From: Eulemur rufifrons
Lineage: Eukaryota > Chordata > Mammalia > Primates > Lemuridae
Assembly (NCBI RefSeq): GCF_041146395.1
Contig: NC_090989.1
Coordinates: 225,402,843 to 225,466,842 of the forward strand
Reading direction: 5' to 3'
DNA length: 64,000 nt
Below the pieces are notes generated by a model, which was not told the DNA's origin, ran no database searches, and worked only from the letters and a program-made list of their open reading frames with translations. The translations under genes were made by a program, and so were the position numbers. Within the stretch, counting starts at the first letter, position 1. Each line of letters begins with the position of its first letter. Positions 1-12,232 of the stretch are shown piece by piece.

Positions 1-314
1 TGATGAGATATTAGATTCCCATGTGGCTCTAGGGTTTTCCATATTTTTTTCATTGTAATTGTGGTTAAAAGCATTTTAATGTCAGTGGTGGACAAATGCA
101 AAACACTATGTAGCTGTAATAGATTTCAGAGTTCAACAGGTACTGCTTCATAACTGAGCTTCTCCATCCAAAGGTGACAGCAACCCCACGTCTGAGGCAG
201 CATCCTCCTTCTTAGCTTCTCTGGACAAAGATATTTATTCACAAGCTAGGAAAGATCCTGTTTCTGGTTATTTCTATTTGTATTTTGTTAGCCATTGGCA
301 GGTTCTCTTTACTG
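1..314. other. spacer, nothing recognised
   Basis: AT-rich unique-looking sequence. I see no long open frame, repeat signature or RNA gene. Confidence 0.5.
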
Positions 315-432
315 TGATCAATGAGAGCATCCCCAGGGCAGGAACCATGTCAGAGTCACTGTTAGCTCCTACAGCACATGGCGGAGCACCTGGCACAGTA
401 AATGTGTTGAATTCAGTTGAATTGAAAGATGA
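315..432 (+). mobile_element. L2 LINE 3' end fragment
   Basis: The order of words matches the L2 3' end: a gagggcagg-like block (ccagggcaggaaccatgtc), then cacctggcacagtaaatg, then a ttgaattcagttgaatt tail standing for the usual ttgaatgaatga. It is diverged and short, so the family call is moderate. No coding potential is expected. Confidence 0.5.
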
Positions 433-839
433 CAATGAAGTCATTGCCCTTTCAAAATAACTATGAATCGGAGACATTTCACGTCTTTTAGTGTCTTTAG
501 GAGGTTTATCCAAGATAGGTGATATTTTTGGAACCCAGGCTTTGCTCTGGAGTTTGGAACAGAGAGTCACTGGCTGGACTGACTTTACAGCAACATTTTC
601 ACACACTGGATTTGGAGCATGTTGTGGGAAATGTATGGATTCTGGAAGGATAGGTCACATTCTGATATTAGAAGCACAATAGAGTTTAGGCCCTAGTTGT
701 AACTGGCTTACAGCCTGTAGCTCTCTAAAGAAAGAAAACAGTAAACTCGGTATAGTGGAAAATGCCATAACTTTGGCATCTGCCAGAGATAGACATAAAT
801 TTTAGTACTTAGGTGTGTGACCCTTAAAAATAAAGATAT
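433..839. other. spacer with a possible faint MIR
   Basis: About 765-855 has the order of MIR words (aactttggcatctgcc, then ggtgtgtgaccctt) but is too diverged for a firm call. Nothing else is recognised. Confidence 0.4.
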
Positions 840-1235
840 GATATTATATCAGTTAGGAATTTTGATGTTGGCCATAACAGAAGTCCACCTCAAACTGGTT
901 TAAACCCAAAGGAAATTTATTGGCTCAAGTATCTTAAGTCCAGAGGAAACCCAGAGGTTTAAACCTTATACTCGGATATAATTTCCCTGAATCCTTTATT
1001 CTTCCTTCCTTTGTGTGATGGCTTCATCCTGAGCTGAACTTCCTCATGGTATAAAAGTGGCTGCAGGAACCCCAAGCCTCATTCCTCATGCTACCATACT
1101 ACCAAACCAGTCGAAGAGAGGAAACTCCTCTTTCCCAGAAATCTGAACATATATTTCCTTGAGTCTCACGGACTCTGACTGGAATCTGATGGAACTTTTC
1201 CATCCCTGAACCAATCACTGTGCCAAATGGAGTAT
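840..1235. mobile_element. ancient interspersed repeat, family unresolved
   Basis: Phrases such as aaatttattggctcaagta, gtgatggcttcatcctgagc, aagtggctgcaggaac, ggaaactcctctttcccag and ccctgaaccaatcactgtgcc occur in the order I associate with a common mammalian interspersed repeat. I cannot assign the family, and the strand is not certain. A RepeatMasker run would settle it. Confidence 0.35.
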
Positions 1236-1592
1236 TGTAAGCTGGACTGTGTCTCCTCCCAAATTTATGTATTGAAGTACTAACCCGCAGTGACTGTCTT
1301 TGGAGATACAGCTTTTCAGGAGATCACTAAGGTAAAAAGAGGTCATCTGGGAGGGCTCTACTGTAATATGACTGGTGTCCTTATGAGAAGAGGAGACTAG
1401 GACAAGCACAGAGGGAGGATGGAGTGGAGCCAAAGGGGAGAAGATGGTCATCTGCAAGCCATGAAGAGAGGCCTCACAAGAGCCTGCAAACACCTTGCTC
1501 TTGGGTTTCTAGCCTCCAGAACTGTGAGAAAATAAATTTCTGTTCCCCAGTTTGTGGTATTTTATTGTGGCAGTCCCAGCAAACTAATACAG
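1236..1592 (+). mobile_element. MLT1-type LTR (ERVL-MaLR)
   Basis: A nearly complete MaLR LTR. The 5' part is the degenerate ggactgtgtctcctcccaaa block. The middle has ctggtgtccttatgagaag and gtcatctgcaagcc. The 3' part has cctccagaactgtgagaaa followed by the polyadenylation signal aataaa and ends in gcaaactaatacag. Order and orientation match MLT1A/B-like LTRs. No MaLR internal sequence adjoins it, so it is probably a solo LTR. Confidence 0.85.
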
Positions 1593-1794
1593 GGAGACAG
1601 GACACACTGATCTGTATGAGCCAGTCAGGCCCTAATCCTATATATGGGAATATGGCAAACCTCTTTCAACTTCATGATTAAGAATGAAGGATGACAAATT
1701 TTCCAAAGGAGATTTTAGTTTCTGTTTCTAGATGGAAGAGGAATGAATCCTGAGTAACCAAATTCACATGCCCGTTATATATACTTACTATATA

Positions 1795-1876
1795 TTCTCA
1801 TGAAGAGAATTAAATAAGACAATATATTTAGTACAAGGCCTGGCTTACTATAGATACTCAATAAATGTCCTTTTTG
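1795..1876 (+). mobile_element. MIR 3' fragment
   Basis: Contains gaattaaataagacaatat, aaggcctggc and atactcaataaatg, the order of the MIR 3' third. Short and old. Confidence 0.5.
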
Positions 1877-2469
1877 CCACATTTTCCTTCTTTCTTTCCC
1901 TTCGGTTAAGACCAATTCTATTTTATCTCTATCATTCTAGTGAATTGGCTTTATAATAGATGGAACTTTACAATTTTTCAGCATAAGGCCCCTGATTTTC
2001 TTTCACTTCTATATACTCTTTTGGGCCCTCAGGGCAGGAAATCTTTGTAAGTATTAGCAGGATTTGCTTCATGTTTTCCTGGTGTGTTAGAAGTTTCTAG
2101 AAAATGAAGACATATTATTTAAGGAGGTATATGAACTCTCTTTCCACCATAGGGGTGGAAAATTAGCCAGAGTCTGCAGGGGTGAACAAGTCTACCAGGA
2201 GCCGGTGCAGGCTATGTGGTTGTTCTGTAAGTGCCAGTGCGGTAAGAAAATTATTAGGCTGGGACACACTTAGGGTTGGGGTGGGAAGATTCAAGTTCTG
2301 ATTGTGCCACCTAAATGGAAAGGTGTTGCTTGAGGGTCTGCTTGGATCCTGCTTCTTCACCTGCTACGTAGCTCACTGTGTGTTCTAGATGGTTTCTGTT
2401 TGCCCCTCTGATCCTCTGTTCACCCTCTGTACCCTGCTTTCTACCTGGGAAGCCTGACCTGTGTGGACT
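1877..2469. other. spacer, nothing recognised
   Basis: No coding or RNA-gene signal. A minus-strand open frame of 65 codons at 2163-2360 has no recognisable domain, and I do not regard it as a gene. Confidence 0.5.
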
Positions 2470-2850
2470 TCTGGCTCCTGATTAGGCTCAGCCGATGGGG
2501 AGCAGCAGAAGATGTGAAGAGCAAGGGAGGAGGGAGAAAGTCAGCAATTGTATTTCTCTGGCTCCTCTTCATCACCAATCTAGGGTCCCAGATCTGTCAG
2601 ACCCTACAGAGCTTTCTCTGCCTTTGGCTTCCTGTGACCACTTCCTCCCCTCCTTCCTTCAGACCTGGGGGTGGGAAGAACACCCCAGTGTTATTAGCCC
2701 TGCCCTGGGCCACTGAACTATCACTTGTGGTTTCCCTATACCCAGCCCACACCCTTGTAAATAGTTTCTTCATGAATCTGTCCTTAAACAACTCAATTTG
2801 AAGTGTGTCATCACCTTTCTACAGGGACCCTGACACTTACACATGGTGAC
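2470..2850 (+). mobile_element. ancient repeat, copy A of an unassigned family
   Basis: The right half (agcccacacccttgtaaatag, then caatttgaagtgtgtcatc, then acagggaccctgacactta) matches in order the tail of the element at 35890-36385. That tail is a familiar mammalian interspersed-repeat ending with an ...gggaccctgactgatacag consensus. It covers overlapping plus-strand frames of 112 and 73 codons, which are therefore probably spurious. I could not name the family. Confidence 0.4.
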
Positions 2851-2924
2851 TATTTATGTGTCAGAGCTTACAAAGCTCTACAAGATAATCTTATCTCAAG
2901 CTATCCTAAATTTTAATATATGTA

Positions 2925-3145
2925 GTGATTAAGTACATGGGCTCCAGAGTTCCTAAAAATATGACCTTAGGCAAATTGTATAAGTTTTCTGTACCTCAAG
3001 TGCCTTTATCTGTAAAGTGGAGATGATGATAATAATATCTATCCTACAGGTTTATCATTTTCTTTAGGCTAAAACAACACATATAGTGAATATAAAGCAC
3101 TTGGCAAAATTCCTGGTGCATGTTTGTGCTCAGTGAATCTTACCC
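2925..3145 (+). mobile_element. MIR SINE, near full length
   Basis: MIR landmarks in order: agtgattaagtacatgggctc, tatgaccttaggcaaattg, ctgtacctcaagtgcctttatctgtaaa, gatgataataata, and a ctcagtgaatc tail. Confidence 0.7.
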
Positions 3146-3169
3146 ATTGCTGGTAAGAATATTTGTCTA

Positions 3170-3620
3170 AGGTTGGATTATCCTGAGGCAGACACTGATA
3201 TAGAGTTTGGGGTGAAAAATGCTTATTAGGGATCAACACTTGTGAACAAAATGGGGAGAAAACAGGACTGAACATAGGAAGAAATTGACCTGTGAGGCAG
3301 ACCCCGTGAAGCTTCAATCCACCCAGCAGCGAGCTCCGGACTAAAGGTTACCCGTCAGAGTGTTCCACACAGAGCCGAAATGGACCAGCCTTTGTACCCC
3401 TGCCTCCTTCAGTTACCAGGTGTTGTCTGCATAGGAAGGGCATGGCCTTAGGTACGTACCTCTCTGCAGCTAAAGCCAATGCTGAAGGAGCTGACAACTG
3501 GAAGCTGTCACCCATGAGCCAGGCACCAAGTCCATCCTTGAAGGGGAATCTGGGCCTTGCAGTTCTGTCTACCATGGTGCCCTTCGGATCCATTCCTCTG
3601 TATGCACCCAGGATTCCGCT
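3170..3620 (-). mobile_element. ERVL-class LTR, 3' LTR of a degraded provirus
   Basis: Aligns by eye with 6310-6665 on the same strand. Shared blocks include catggccttaggt/gtggccttaggc, tccttgaaggggaatctggg/ttcttgaagggggatctggg and tgtctacca. Since the same-strand copy lies beyond retroviral pol remnants, this is the proviral 3' LTR. Subfamily is not resolved (LTR16/LTR33-like is a guess) and the ends are approximate. Confidence 0.6.
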
Positions 3621-6309
3621 GGGCCCCTCTTCCTGAGAGAAAGTTAGAAGAGGGAGGTTGGTGGGTTAACTGCAGTCCAGGTTGTTGCAGTTGGTTTCAG
3701 GACCACCAATTGGTCCTCATCAGAGATCTCTTTCACTATCCAGTCTAGGTTGCCCTCACCTCAGTTATCCCCTCTGCCTTGATGGGTTACTTGTTAATGA
3801 GACCCAGCCATCATGCTCAAGGGGCCTAAGCACTTGGTTGCTATGCCCTTCACAGATCAGGGGCAGATTGGGCAAGGGAGTACCAAGTGGGTCACCTGGG
3901 TTTTGTGTGTATTCTGCCCTGCTCTGTGTATAACAGCCCTACATTCTCCTGAAGATTATGGTCATTACTCCTGTCAACATGGTGACTTCTCTTCTTGCTT
4001 GCTTATCCCTGGACACAAGTTCAAAGTGCTCAGGTGGCAAGTGTATCTGACAGTTTAATGAGACTCTTGCTGTGTTTCCTGGCAGTGAAAGTGTGCCCCA
4101 CTTGGGAACCAGCACTTCTAACTGAATAGAGCACAGAGCTGTAGGAATAGAAGACACAAAGTTCCCCAGTGGGTGACAGAGAGTGATGGTAAGTGGGGCT
4201 CCTGCTGCCTCTACCCTTTGGTTCCTACACACATACATTCTTCCTATCAGAAGCACGATGCCCTATAAAGGTCTTTGATTTGATTCGTATGCTACACACA
4301 GAAGGATGGCATCCCATCATTACAGATTATTGTTTGGGCTGGCACTTTATGACTTTAGGAGGCCACTTGAATGCTCTATCAGGCTGACAGTTTCTGGGTA
4401 CTGTGGTATATGATAGGATCAGTGGATGCCATGGTCATGGGCCCACTCTCACACTTCCTTTGCTGTAATGTGAACCTCCTGGTCTGATTTGGTATTTGTG
4501 GGATCCTATGCCATTGGAGCAAGCACTCCTTACTCGGATAGTAATGTTGGATTGGGCCTTGTGGCTAGAAAGTCAAACCCATTCATGAAATAAGTGGCTA
4601 TTCCAATGAGAAAGAACCATTGATCCTTTCAGGATCCAATGTATGCAACTTGCCACCAAGTGGCCAATTTGTGTGTCCTTGAGGAATGTTGCCATATGGG
4701 GGACTCAGTGATGGTCTCTGTTGTGGGCACATTGGATATTTGGTTACAGCAACAGCTAAATCAGGCTTTGTAAGTGGGGTGCATGCTGTTGGGCCCATGC
4801 ATAGCTTCCATCTCTGCCATTGTTGCCACTTAGTTGATGTCCCATTGTGCCAGCACTGAGGTAGCCAATGACAGAGATTAGCTGATGTTAGCTGGATAAA
4901 TCATTTTCTGTGGTGAGTATTAACAAACACACAAAAAAAATCTTTTTGCTTCTTGCCCATTCCTATATATCCATCCACATGAGTAAATTCCAACTTTCTT
5001 GTCCCTGATCTTCCAATCTTTTCCCTTCCAGATCCCCGGCCAGTGGTCCAGGCCATTCAGTGCTATCCACCAGTCCATATGTATTATTAATATGAACCTG
5101 GGTCTCTTCTCTTTCAAACAGAGAATGTGAATGACCAGGTGCACTGCCCAAAGCTCTTCCCATTGGAAGGATTTTCTCTCACTACCATCAAGTAAGGCTT
5201 TCCCTGAAGGTAGTACAGCTGCATCCACATATAGAGCCAATTTATCTGTAAACCAAACTCAGTTTTGTCCTCCTCCTGCAGCTGTTCATAAGGGATCTCT
5301 CACACAGATACAGGTGTGAACTGAGAGAGGCACACTTGTGCAACAGTGGTGGTAACTGTGGAAGTCTGAGCTGCATCTATGATCATGCTTGAAGCAAAAT
5401 ATAGTGCTTCCAACTTCTGAGCAATTGTCACTGGGCCTATTGAACTTCATGGTTGAGTATATCTGATAGGATGCAACTCATGATGGGCAGTTCTGGTTTT
5501 ATGGTCTTTGGGTGGCTGATGCTTAGGCTTTCTCTCTCTCCCACAGTCTAGTAACATGTCAGGGGTTGTTTTTCAGAAGGTGTATGTTTCTCTGTTGTAA
5601 ATAGCGTAACCTTGGTGATGAACTTCAGGTGGCTGTGTTGTGATTCTCTCAATGGGGCTTGTTGCAAACTCCACAGGATAACTGTTCCCACAACTGATAC
5701 CTGCAACATTATAGTCTCCACTAATTTGTATGTCCTATTCTATGTGTCATGGTTCTAGTTTTTCCCAAGTAGGGCCTTGACATTGGTTTACCTACCTGCC
5801 TTGGTTGGGCATTTAACCACATTTAAACCCAGCCTGTCTGATTTGGGTTTGGTCCTTAACTTTCCTGGCCATTCCTCTATACCCAAAGTGGCCCTTTGTC
5901 TTTTGTACCTCGCTTTCAATTTCTTGGAACTGAAATTTCGTACTCAATTTCCTGCTCACCCTCAGATGTTCATTGTCTTTCTGTGGCACATCAGTGGTGC
6001 TTTGCAAAAGTCATCAATACCATTATTCTGATAGTTCTGATTTCTTTCACATCTCAAATGCCTGAAGCATCACACCCATGAGTGCCTCCCTTCTTCTCAT
6101 TCACCACCCCAATTTGCTTCCAGTAAAACCTTAACAGTTGGACTTCCAGTCTGTGCCGGAAGCTGTTTACATTCCAGCTACCACCCAGTGGTGGATTTCT
6201 CGGTTTACTAGCTTAAAGGTGGACGATCCAGCTCCAAAACTGCATGTTATTATTGCTTCTTTCTTCTAGAAAAACTCTCACATGTTAGGTTCTTTGGAGT
6301 TTAGTGTAT
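3621..6309 (-). pseudogene. ERVL-class internal region, degraded pol
   Basis: An endogenous retrovirus remnant with no intact frame. Short minus-strand open segments look like ERVL-family pol. 5240-4920 resembles the RNase H part. 4798-4598 resembles the start of integrase, where the first Cys of the expected CxxC appears replaced. 4256-3939 resembles the C-terminal pol region. Stops and frameshifts separate them. The left part (about 5300-6300) is very decayed and I recognise no gag. The same pol region recurs on the plus strand at 12.4-13.65 kb from a different element. Assignment rests on the flanking LTR pair plus recognisable short motifs. Confidence 0.65.
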
Positions 6310-6665
6310 GATATTTATGGCTCAATATCTGTGATACGAAAGGCGTGGCAGGGAAGCAAGATTGGACAAGGAGGAGGAAAACTGCAAAACAGACCTGACA
6401 AAGCCTCAGTTAGCCTGGCAGGGAGTAAAAATTGCACATCAGAGTTTCCCACACTAAGCCCAAACGACTATGCCTTTAGATCCCTGCTATTCTCAGCCAC
6501 CTGGCAGAGCATGCCATGGAAGTGTGTGGCCTTAGGCAAGGTGGCTCTCTGAAGCTGAGGCAAGCCCTGAAGAGACTGTTTGCTCACTGCAGCTGGGCAG
6601 CAAGTCCTTTCTTGAAGGGGGATCTGGGCAACACATCCCTGTGTCTACCACATATGCTATTGTTC
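6310..6665 (-). mobile_element. ERVL-class LTR, 5' LTR of the same provirus
   Basis: Homologous to 3170-3620 (matching segments given there). The copies differ strongly, with many substitutions and small indels, as expected for an old eutherian insertion. Ends are approximate. Confidence 0.6.
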
Positions 6666-7148
6666 AGGAGTTGCCATCATATGAGATGATATCAAATATA
6701 ATTGCAAGGCCACTTCATCATGACTAGAGTGATATCATCAGAATGTCATCATAGAATTCTCTTGTGATGGGTAGAGTTGCCAACTTGAAGCAGAAAAGCT
6801 TGGATCACCATTTCCCCAGAAGCATCTTCCCATTATAATTACTTCCATGAGAAACTCTGAGCGATAAAAGTGCTTGAGTCAAATCCATCTGGGAGGTACT
6901 ACATGCTACATCTCTCCTGGAGATTCATAATGACGGTGGTGTATTTCAAGCTTTGAGAAGTCCTGCATTAGAGACACATGTTTAATTTGTTTCACTCAGT
7001 GTTTCTGGCACTTATTTGATTATGGGAACCAGCCACACCTCTTTGTTGGTGATATCTGTCAACAACTTACAGGAATAGAATTTGCAGGAACACATTTAGG
7101 ACAACGTTGGGCTAGAGCACTCCCAGTTGTGGGCCCCAAGGAATCAAG
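6666..7148. other. spacer, nothing recognised
   Basis: AT-rich. I see no clear repeat family or open frame. Confidence 0.45.
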
Positions 7149-7162
7149 TCACCTCTATGTTA
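7149..7162. repeat. L1 target-site duplication, left copy
   Basis: tcacctctatgtta, matching 7799-7812 (tcacccctatgtta) with one difference. It brackets the L1 at 7163-7798. Confidence 0.85.
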
Positions 7163-7580
7163 AACAGCCCACATGTCTATTGATAGAAAAATAGATAAAG
7201 AAAATGTGGCATATACATATAATAGAATATTACTCAGCTTTAAAAAGGAGGAAAATTGTGCCATTTGCAACTATCTGGATGAAACTGGAGGATATTATGC
7301 TAAGTGAAATAAGCCAGTTACAGATGGAAAAATACTGCATGATTCTACTGATATGAAGAATCTAAAATAGTCAAACTCATAGAAACAGAGAATAGAACAG
7401 TGGTTTCCAGGAGCTGGGGAGGAGGAGAAATAGGGAGTTGTTCAACTGGTATAAAGTTTCAGTAATGCAAGATGAATTAGTTCCAGAGATCTGCTGTACA
7501 GCATTGTGTCCATAGTCCACAATACTGTATTATGCACTCAGCATTTTGTTAGGAGGGTAGATCTCATGTTAAGTGTTCTT

Positions 7581-7633
<53 letters not shown>

Positions 7634-7798
7634 GACATAAGGAGACTTTTGGAGGCAATAGATATATCTATTACCTTAATATTGTGGTAGTAGTTTCACA
7701 GGTATACACATATGACCCACGCATCAAATTTTATACATTAAATATGTGCAGTTTATTGTATATCAATTAGACTTCAATGAAACTGTTTTTAAAAAAAA
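7163..7798 (+). mobile_element. 5'-truncated L1 3' end
   Basis: Sense-strand L1 3' terminus. It has the standard run of words: caatggaatattactcagc-like start (here taatagaatattactcagc), gatgaaactggaggatatta, taagtgaaataagccag, then 3' UTR text, ending in a poly-A tract at 7791-7798. A 14-bp target-site duplication with one mismatch bounds it, typical of target-primed reverse transcription. A (CA)n tract lies inside at 7581-7629. Confidence 0.9.
7581..7629. repeat. (CA)n microsatellite
   Basis: About 24 CA units interrupted once by an extra a, inside the L1 3' UTR. Likely polymorphic. Confidence 0.95.
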
Positions 7799-7812
7799 TC
7801 ACCCCTATGTTA
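7799..7812. repeat. L1 target-site duplication, right copy
   Basis: Partner of 7149-7162. Confidence 0.85.
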
Positions 7813-9486
7813 GGACAGTGAGAACTAGCTTTATCCATCAAGCCTGGCCCTGGAACTGACAGGCGGTCCCTAGAGGTGAAAGAGGTTTGAAACAGGAAAA
7901 GTGCCTGTTGAGGAACTGCCACTGCCCCTTGAAGGGAAGAAATGAAGTGCCTGGGTAGACAATCCCCAAGCACAGGAGGAAGGTGGGGAATGACAGCAGT
8001 CAGAGCCTGAGGATACGAGCGCTGCTTTCAGCCAGTGGCTGCAGAGGCTGAGGTCCATTCTCCACAGGGCCGGCAGGAGCTGCCCTGCAAGAAGCAGATG
8101 GCAGGAGAGTTCCATGGTCAACAGCAGGGCACGTGGGCAGACTTCCAGGCCAAATGGATGCCTTGGCCTCTGGCTGTTCCAGCTGTTGCTTTTGGTCTTT
8201 TCATGTAAACAAATCTAACACCAGTTTAGAGAAACATTTATATCAGTAAGCACCATGAATGGAACGTGGACTTGGAATTGTTTGCATATTACATCACTTT
8301 TGAATATCACGATGACACCTGTTTGCACAGTATTTACTGATTAACCAGCTTAAACAAATCATGTGTAGAGAATTAATTTGTGAACAAGGAACAATTTAAG
8401 CTTGTAATATTTTCCACATAAATAGTCCCTTTTAGACTCATAGAACTTGAAGTCCATAAACAGTAGTTTATAAACATCTAAATACATTAGGTTAAAAGTG
8501 CCTTGCAAAAGCAGCAGGGAAAAAAAAAAAACAATGGAATATTTGGAGAAAATAAATAATGGTCAAAAGGTCACAGAGAAAAATCAGTGTCATCTCCAAA
8601 CTGGGAAAGCAAAACACACCTATTTTCTCCTTTCTGCAGCAACATTTTTTCCCCACACATGAGTCATGCATGTGACTGTACAGGCTTTTAAAAAATGTAT
8701 TTATTGATACATTATTTTATGAATAGATAGGAATTTTTATTGTATAAAATTATATACATGGAAAAACATGAATTCTCCACGTTTCTTATTTCTACAGTTG
8801 CATTTACAAAGAATGGCTTCCTCTCTAGGAAGATGTGTTTACTTGATAAGTCTCTATGGTGGACAAGTAGTGTGTCACTTAGGATTGACACACTTGTACT
8901 GTCCTTCCATAATGTGACTTCTACAGGTCTGTATTTCCCAGTTCCTGTAGGATCTGCATCTTTCTAGGACCATAGAACTGCGCTTTGACAATGGAATGGT
9001 CACAATTCATGAGTACCACCTCCAGGCTTCATGCATAAAAACCTCCCCCACGATCCTTCATCCTGTCTTCTACTATCTCCTGGTAGCAAGCAGGGGTCTG
9101 GCAGAAGATTCTGAGGCTACAGGGGAGGGTGAAGCTACATGGAAGGCCGTCCGCTGACTAGGAGCATGTACATTACATTTGGCTTGAGTAAGAAATAAAC
9201 ATATTTTGGTAAGCTTCTGAAGTTGTGGGCTTTGTTTGTTACAGCGACCAGCGATTCTTATGTTAACTAACACCACAAGTCAGAGTAATTATTGTTTCCA
9301 TTGTCATTAAAAAGACTATCACAACTAAGGGAGGGGAGAAGTAGGGAGATACTAAAAGCAAAAAACAAAAGAAAAAAATCCATCTTTTAATTTATTTTCT
9401 TCTTCCTCCTCTTTAAGGAGAAAGGAGGAAGGTCTCAGAGATTAAGGCTTTTTCACATACTCATTTTCCCACTATAACATCACACC
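7813..9486. other. unique spacer, nothing recognised
   Basis: I looked for repeats, splice-flanked open frames and RNA genes and saw none. Minus-strand open frames at 7767-7973 and 7870-8121 overlap in different frames and show no known domain. Confidence 0.5.
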
Positions 9487-9600
9487 AATCTCTAATTTTG
9501 ACAACTGAGGACATGGAGGCTCAGGGAAGAGAATTGCTTTATAGTGTCACATTAGTGAATGGTGGAGCTGGGACTTGAACCCAGGCCTATTTCTATTATG
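9487..9600 (-). mobile_element. MIR SINE fragment, antisense
   Basis: Reads gacaactgaggacatggaggctcagg, then ggagctgggacttgaacccaggc, which is the antisense of the MIR core. Confidence 0.65.
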
Positions 9601-9679
9601 CCATGAGCCAGTGCATATTTTGCCTAATTCATTACACCAAAAGCTTTGAGAAACTGAAATGTGATGAATGTCAGGAAGG

Positions 9680-9800
9680 TGATGATTAAGATAGAGAGCT
9701 AGGGCCCCAATCCCAGCACAGAATATCTGAGTAACGTTAGACAAGTCATTTAATCTCTCTATGCCTTATTTTCTCATCTGGAAAATATAGATGTTGGCTT
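9680..9800 (+). mobile_element. MIR SINE fragment
   Basis: Contains agacaagtcatttaatctctctatgcc and ttttctcatctggaaaatat, MIR core words in sense orientation. With 9487-9600 it forms a head-to-head pair of MIR fragments. Confidence 0.6.
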
Positions 9801-11250
9801 TAGAGCAGTTTGCAAAATATATTCCACAAACCTCCAGGATTTCAAAGAAGTCTTGGGCAGGAGGGGAGGGGGAGAGACCAGGTGTCCCGGACTCTAGCCC
9901 ACACATCATTTCAACAAGGACCCCTCTGCATCACCTTTTCATGTATGTTAGGGTTCCTTTTAGATGTATGTTTATGTATAGGGTTTCATTTGATGAAATA
10001 CTTAACTGCTAATACAAGTTTGAAAGCTGGACGTTGGACTTCCAATTCTGTACTTGTAGGACTCTACAGATGGGAGCACACAGCACAGAGATGTTGCTGA
10101 AGGCATTGCCCAGGTTAGCTCTTTGGTTATTAAGTTTTGTCCGTTTTCAAGTCTGATAACTCCACTTCATTTGATGGACTTCTGTTTTAGCCGTGCTCTT
10201 TTGAAATGTCACTCTCCACGGTGCCGTACAGAGGAGAAAATTCTATTATGCAAAAAACCTCCACTCCAAATGATATCACCACTTTGCTTCACCTTTCCTG
10301 CCCTCTTATATTCCACTGCCAGCCTTTTGCAAACATAATTCAAAATGAATATTGCCTCTTTCATCAAGACAGAAATTTGAGGCTTTGCTTGAAACCATCT
10401 TGGCATATTCTTTAGGCCAGGGGGGAAAGCATGACAAAGTGAGGCCTGAACCTTCTGAAATGTTGGGTCCCTTCATTGCCTTTCAGCTCCTCCCAGCTCC
10501 CATTTCCCACCTGCCCAAACTGCCAAACCCTCAAACTCCTGCTGCTTCCTGTTGCACAGCCTTCTGTTGAACTCTAGCCAACTTCTGCTTTACTTTTCCC
10601 TGAGTGCTGTTTCTGCTCCATTCTGTTAAGAGGCATTGGTGGAGAGTAGATAGTAATGAGGGAGCCCTTTCAAACTACACGCTTAACTTATCTTGTATCT
10701 GAAACTGCCAAAAACCAGACAGTAGCTTCTACATGGATTTTCATTTCGGAAGCTACTTTGCCCTGAGGTCTAGGGCTGCCTGGCTCTGCTGTCTATGGGG
10801 CTAAGGGATTCTTTTGTGAGGAGTCATGGCTCCCTGGCTAACTGGTGAAAGTTCCTTGTAGTTAGAGCATCTGTATTGTGAAGTAAAGCACTGATGAGCT
10901 CCTTACATCTGCTTTGCTATTGTCGGAAATTCTTAACTTGTATTTGGTGGCCTAGGAAGGGGCTTCATGTCATTTTTAAGAAAAAGGAATGGGATAAAAC
11001 GTGTAGTATGAGTGCCACCTCTGATTGACTAAAGGACATAATTTTGAAGCAGAATCCCTTATTTATAGGGATTCTGAAAACACAGCTCAGCAGAAGAAAA
11101 ATGTCATAATTGAATTTTACAACAGCCACCAGGGATACCACTGAGGAAGTCGTGGGCTTATGTGCTATGTATCGGCCAGCCCTGATCTAGTTCAAATCCT
11201 TCATGGCACAGATATTGAAATCAAAGCTCAGGGAGGATTTTTAATAAAGA
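9801..11250. other. unique spacer with one internal repeat copy
   Basis: Holds copy 1 of the 84-base direct repeat (10587-10690). About 11180-11240 has a faint MIR-like antisense phrase. Several overlapping plus-strand open frames of 65-96 codons at 9791-10570 show no domain and no codon structure that I can recognise. Confidence 0.5.
10587..10690 (+). repeat. direct repeat copy 1 (partner at 12233)
   Basis: Starts gctttacttttccctgagtg. It aligns with 12233-12323 with about nine differences over the first 84 bases by eye, then fades. Family unknown. Confidence 0.8.
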
Positions 11251-11254
11251 GAGA

Positions 11255-11465
11255 ATGATTTTGCTGTCAAAGATAGCAACATCTGAATCCATACTTTTTC
11301 TGTAACCATAGGTAGATTACTTATGTTTCAGAGTGTTATTTTCTTTGTGTATAATAAGGCAGCTAACGATATCCCCCTCACATGCTGCTTTTGATAATTA
11401 AACAGTATTATGCATATGAAGTTACCCATCTATCTGTTACATGGTCTTTAAATAAATGTTTCCTC
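11255..11465 (+). mobile_element. probable diverged MIR
   Basis: The order agrees with MIR: ctgaatccatac, taggtagattacttatgtttcag, ttttctttgtgtataataagg, ttgataattaaacagtat and taaataaatg. Diverged. Confidence 0.45.
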
Positions 11466-12232
11466 CTTCCTTCCACAGGAAACAATTAAACTTGAAATGT
11501 AACATATGATGACATTTTTTTCTTCCTCTATAAGGATCAGTGCATCCTAATTCAATTCCAGGGAATTGTCTCATAACTATTTTAAATTCCATCCTCATTT
11601 ACGAAACTAACATAGCATCCCACAACAAAAGACTCTCATGCAGCAAAAGCAAATTGAGTACCCAGTGTATACCAGGCAAGGCATTATTTGTTTTCAAGGA
11701 ATTGCCTTACTAATGCTGCTGAGTACATAAATGGCAAATTATATTGACTTTTCCAACAACAAAATTCAGGATAGAGATGCCTAGGAATGTACCCTTAGTT
11801 TATCTGAGACAGTTTTCTAGGGATCTTGCACTGAGGATTTCAAACCTTCCATCTAGGTCTCTTATTACAAGGAAGTTTCCATATCAACTCAGTTTTGGGG
11901 CATGTGATCAGAAACGTGAGGGCTGATATTTCTTTCACCCAGCCCTAAATGATGAGGATCCAAAGCCCATGCAGATAGTAGCACCAGAAACGCGTGACTC
12001 TGGTCCTTGATTCCCCCCTGCAGTTAAACAAGCAATAGCTATAGGACCAGCCGTACCTGCACATAGGAGTTAAGTCCTTCAGAAGTGTCAAAGTTCTGCC
12101 AAAAGTAGGAAAATTTGGCTTGGCTCATGTAAGAATATGTCAGAGAGACCATTTGGTGTTATTGACCTTCGTGTCATTTGGAACCAGAAATGTGTGACCA
12201 GAGCACTCTCTAGTCATCTTTTGCTTTACTTT
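11466..12232. other. unique spacer, nothing recognised
   Basis: No repeat family, open frame with a domain, or RNA gene was seen. Confidence 0.5.
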
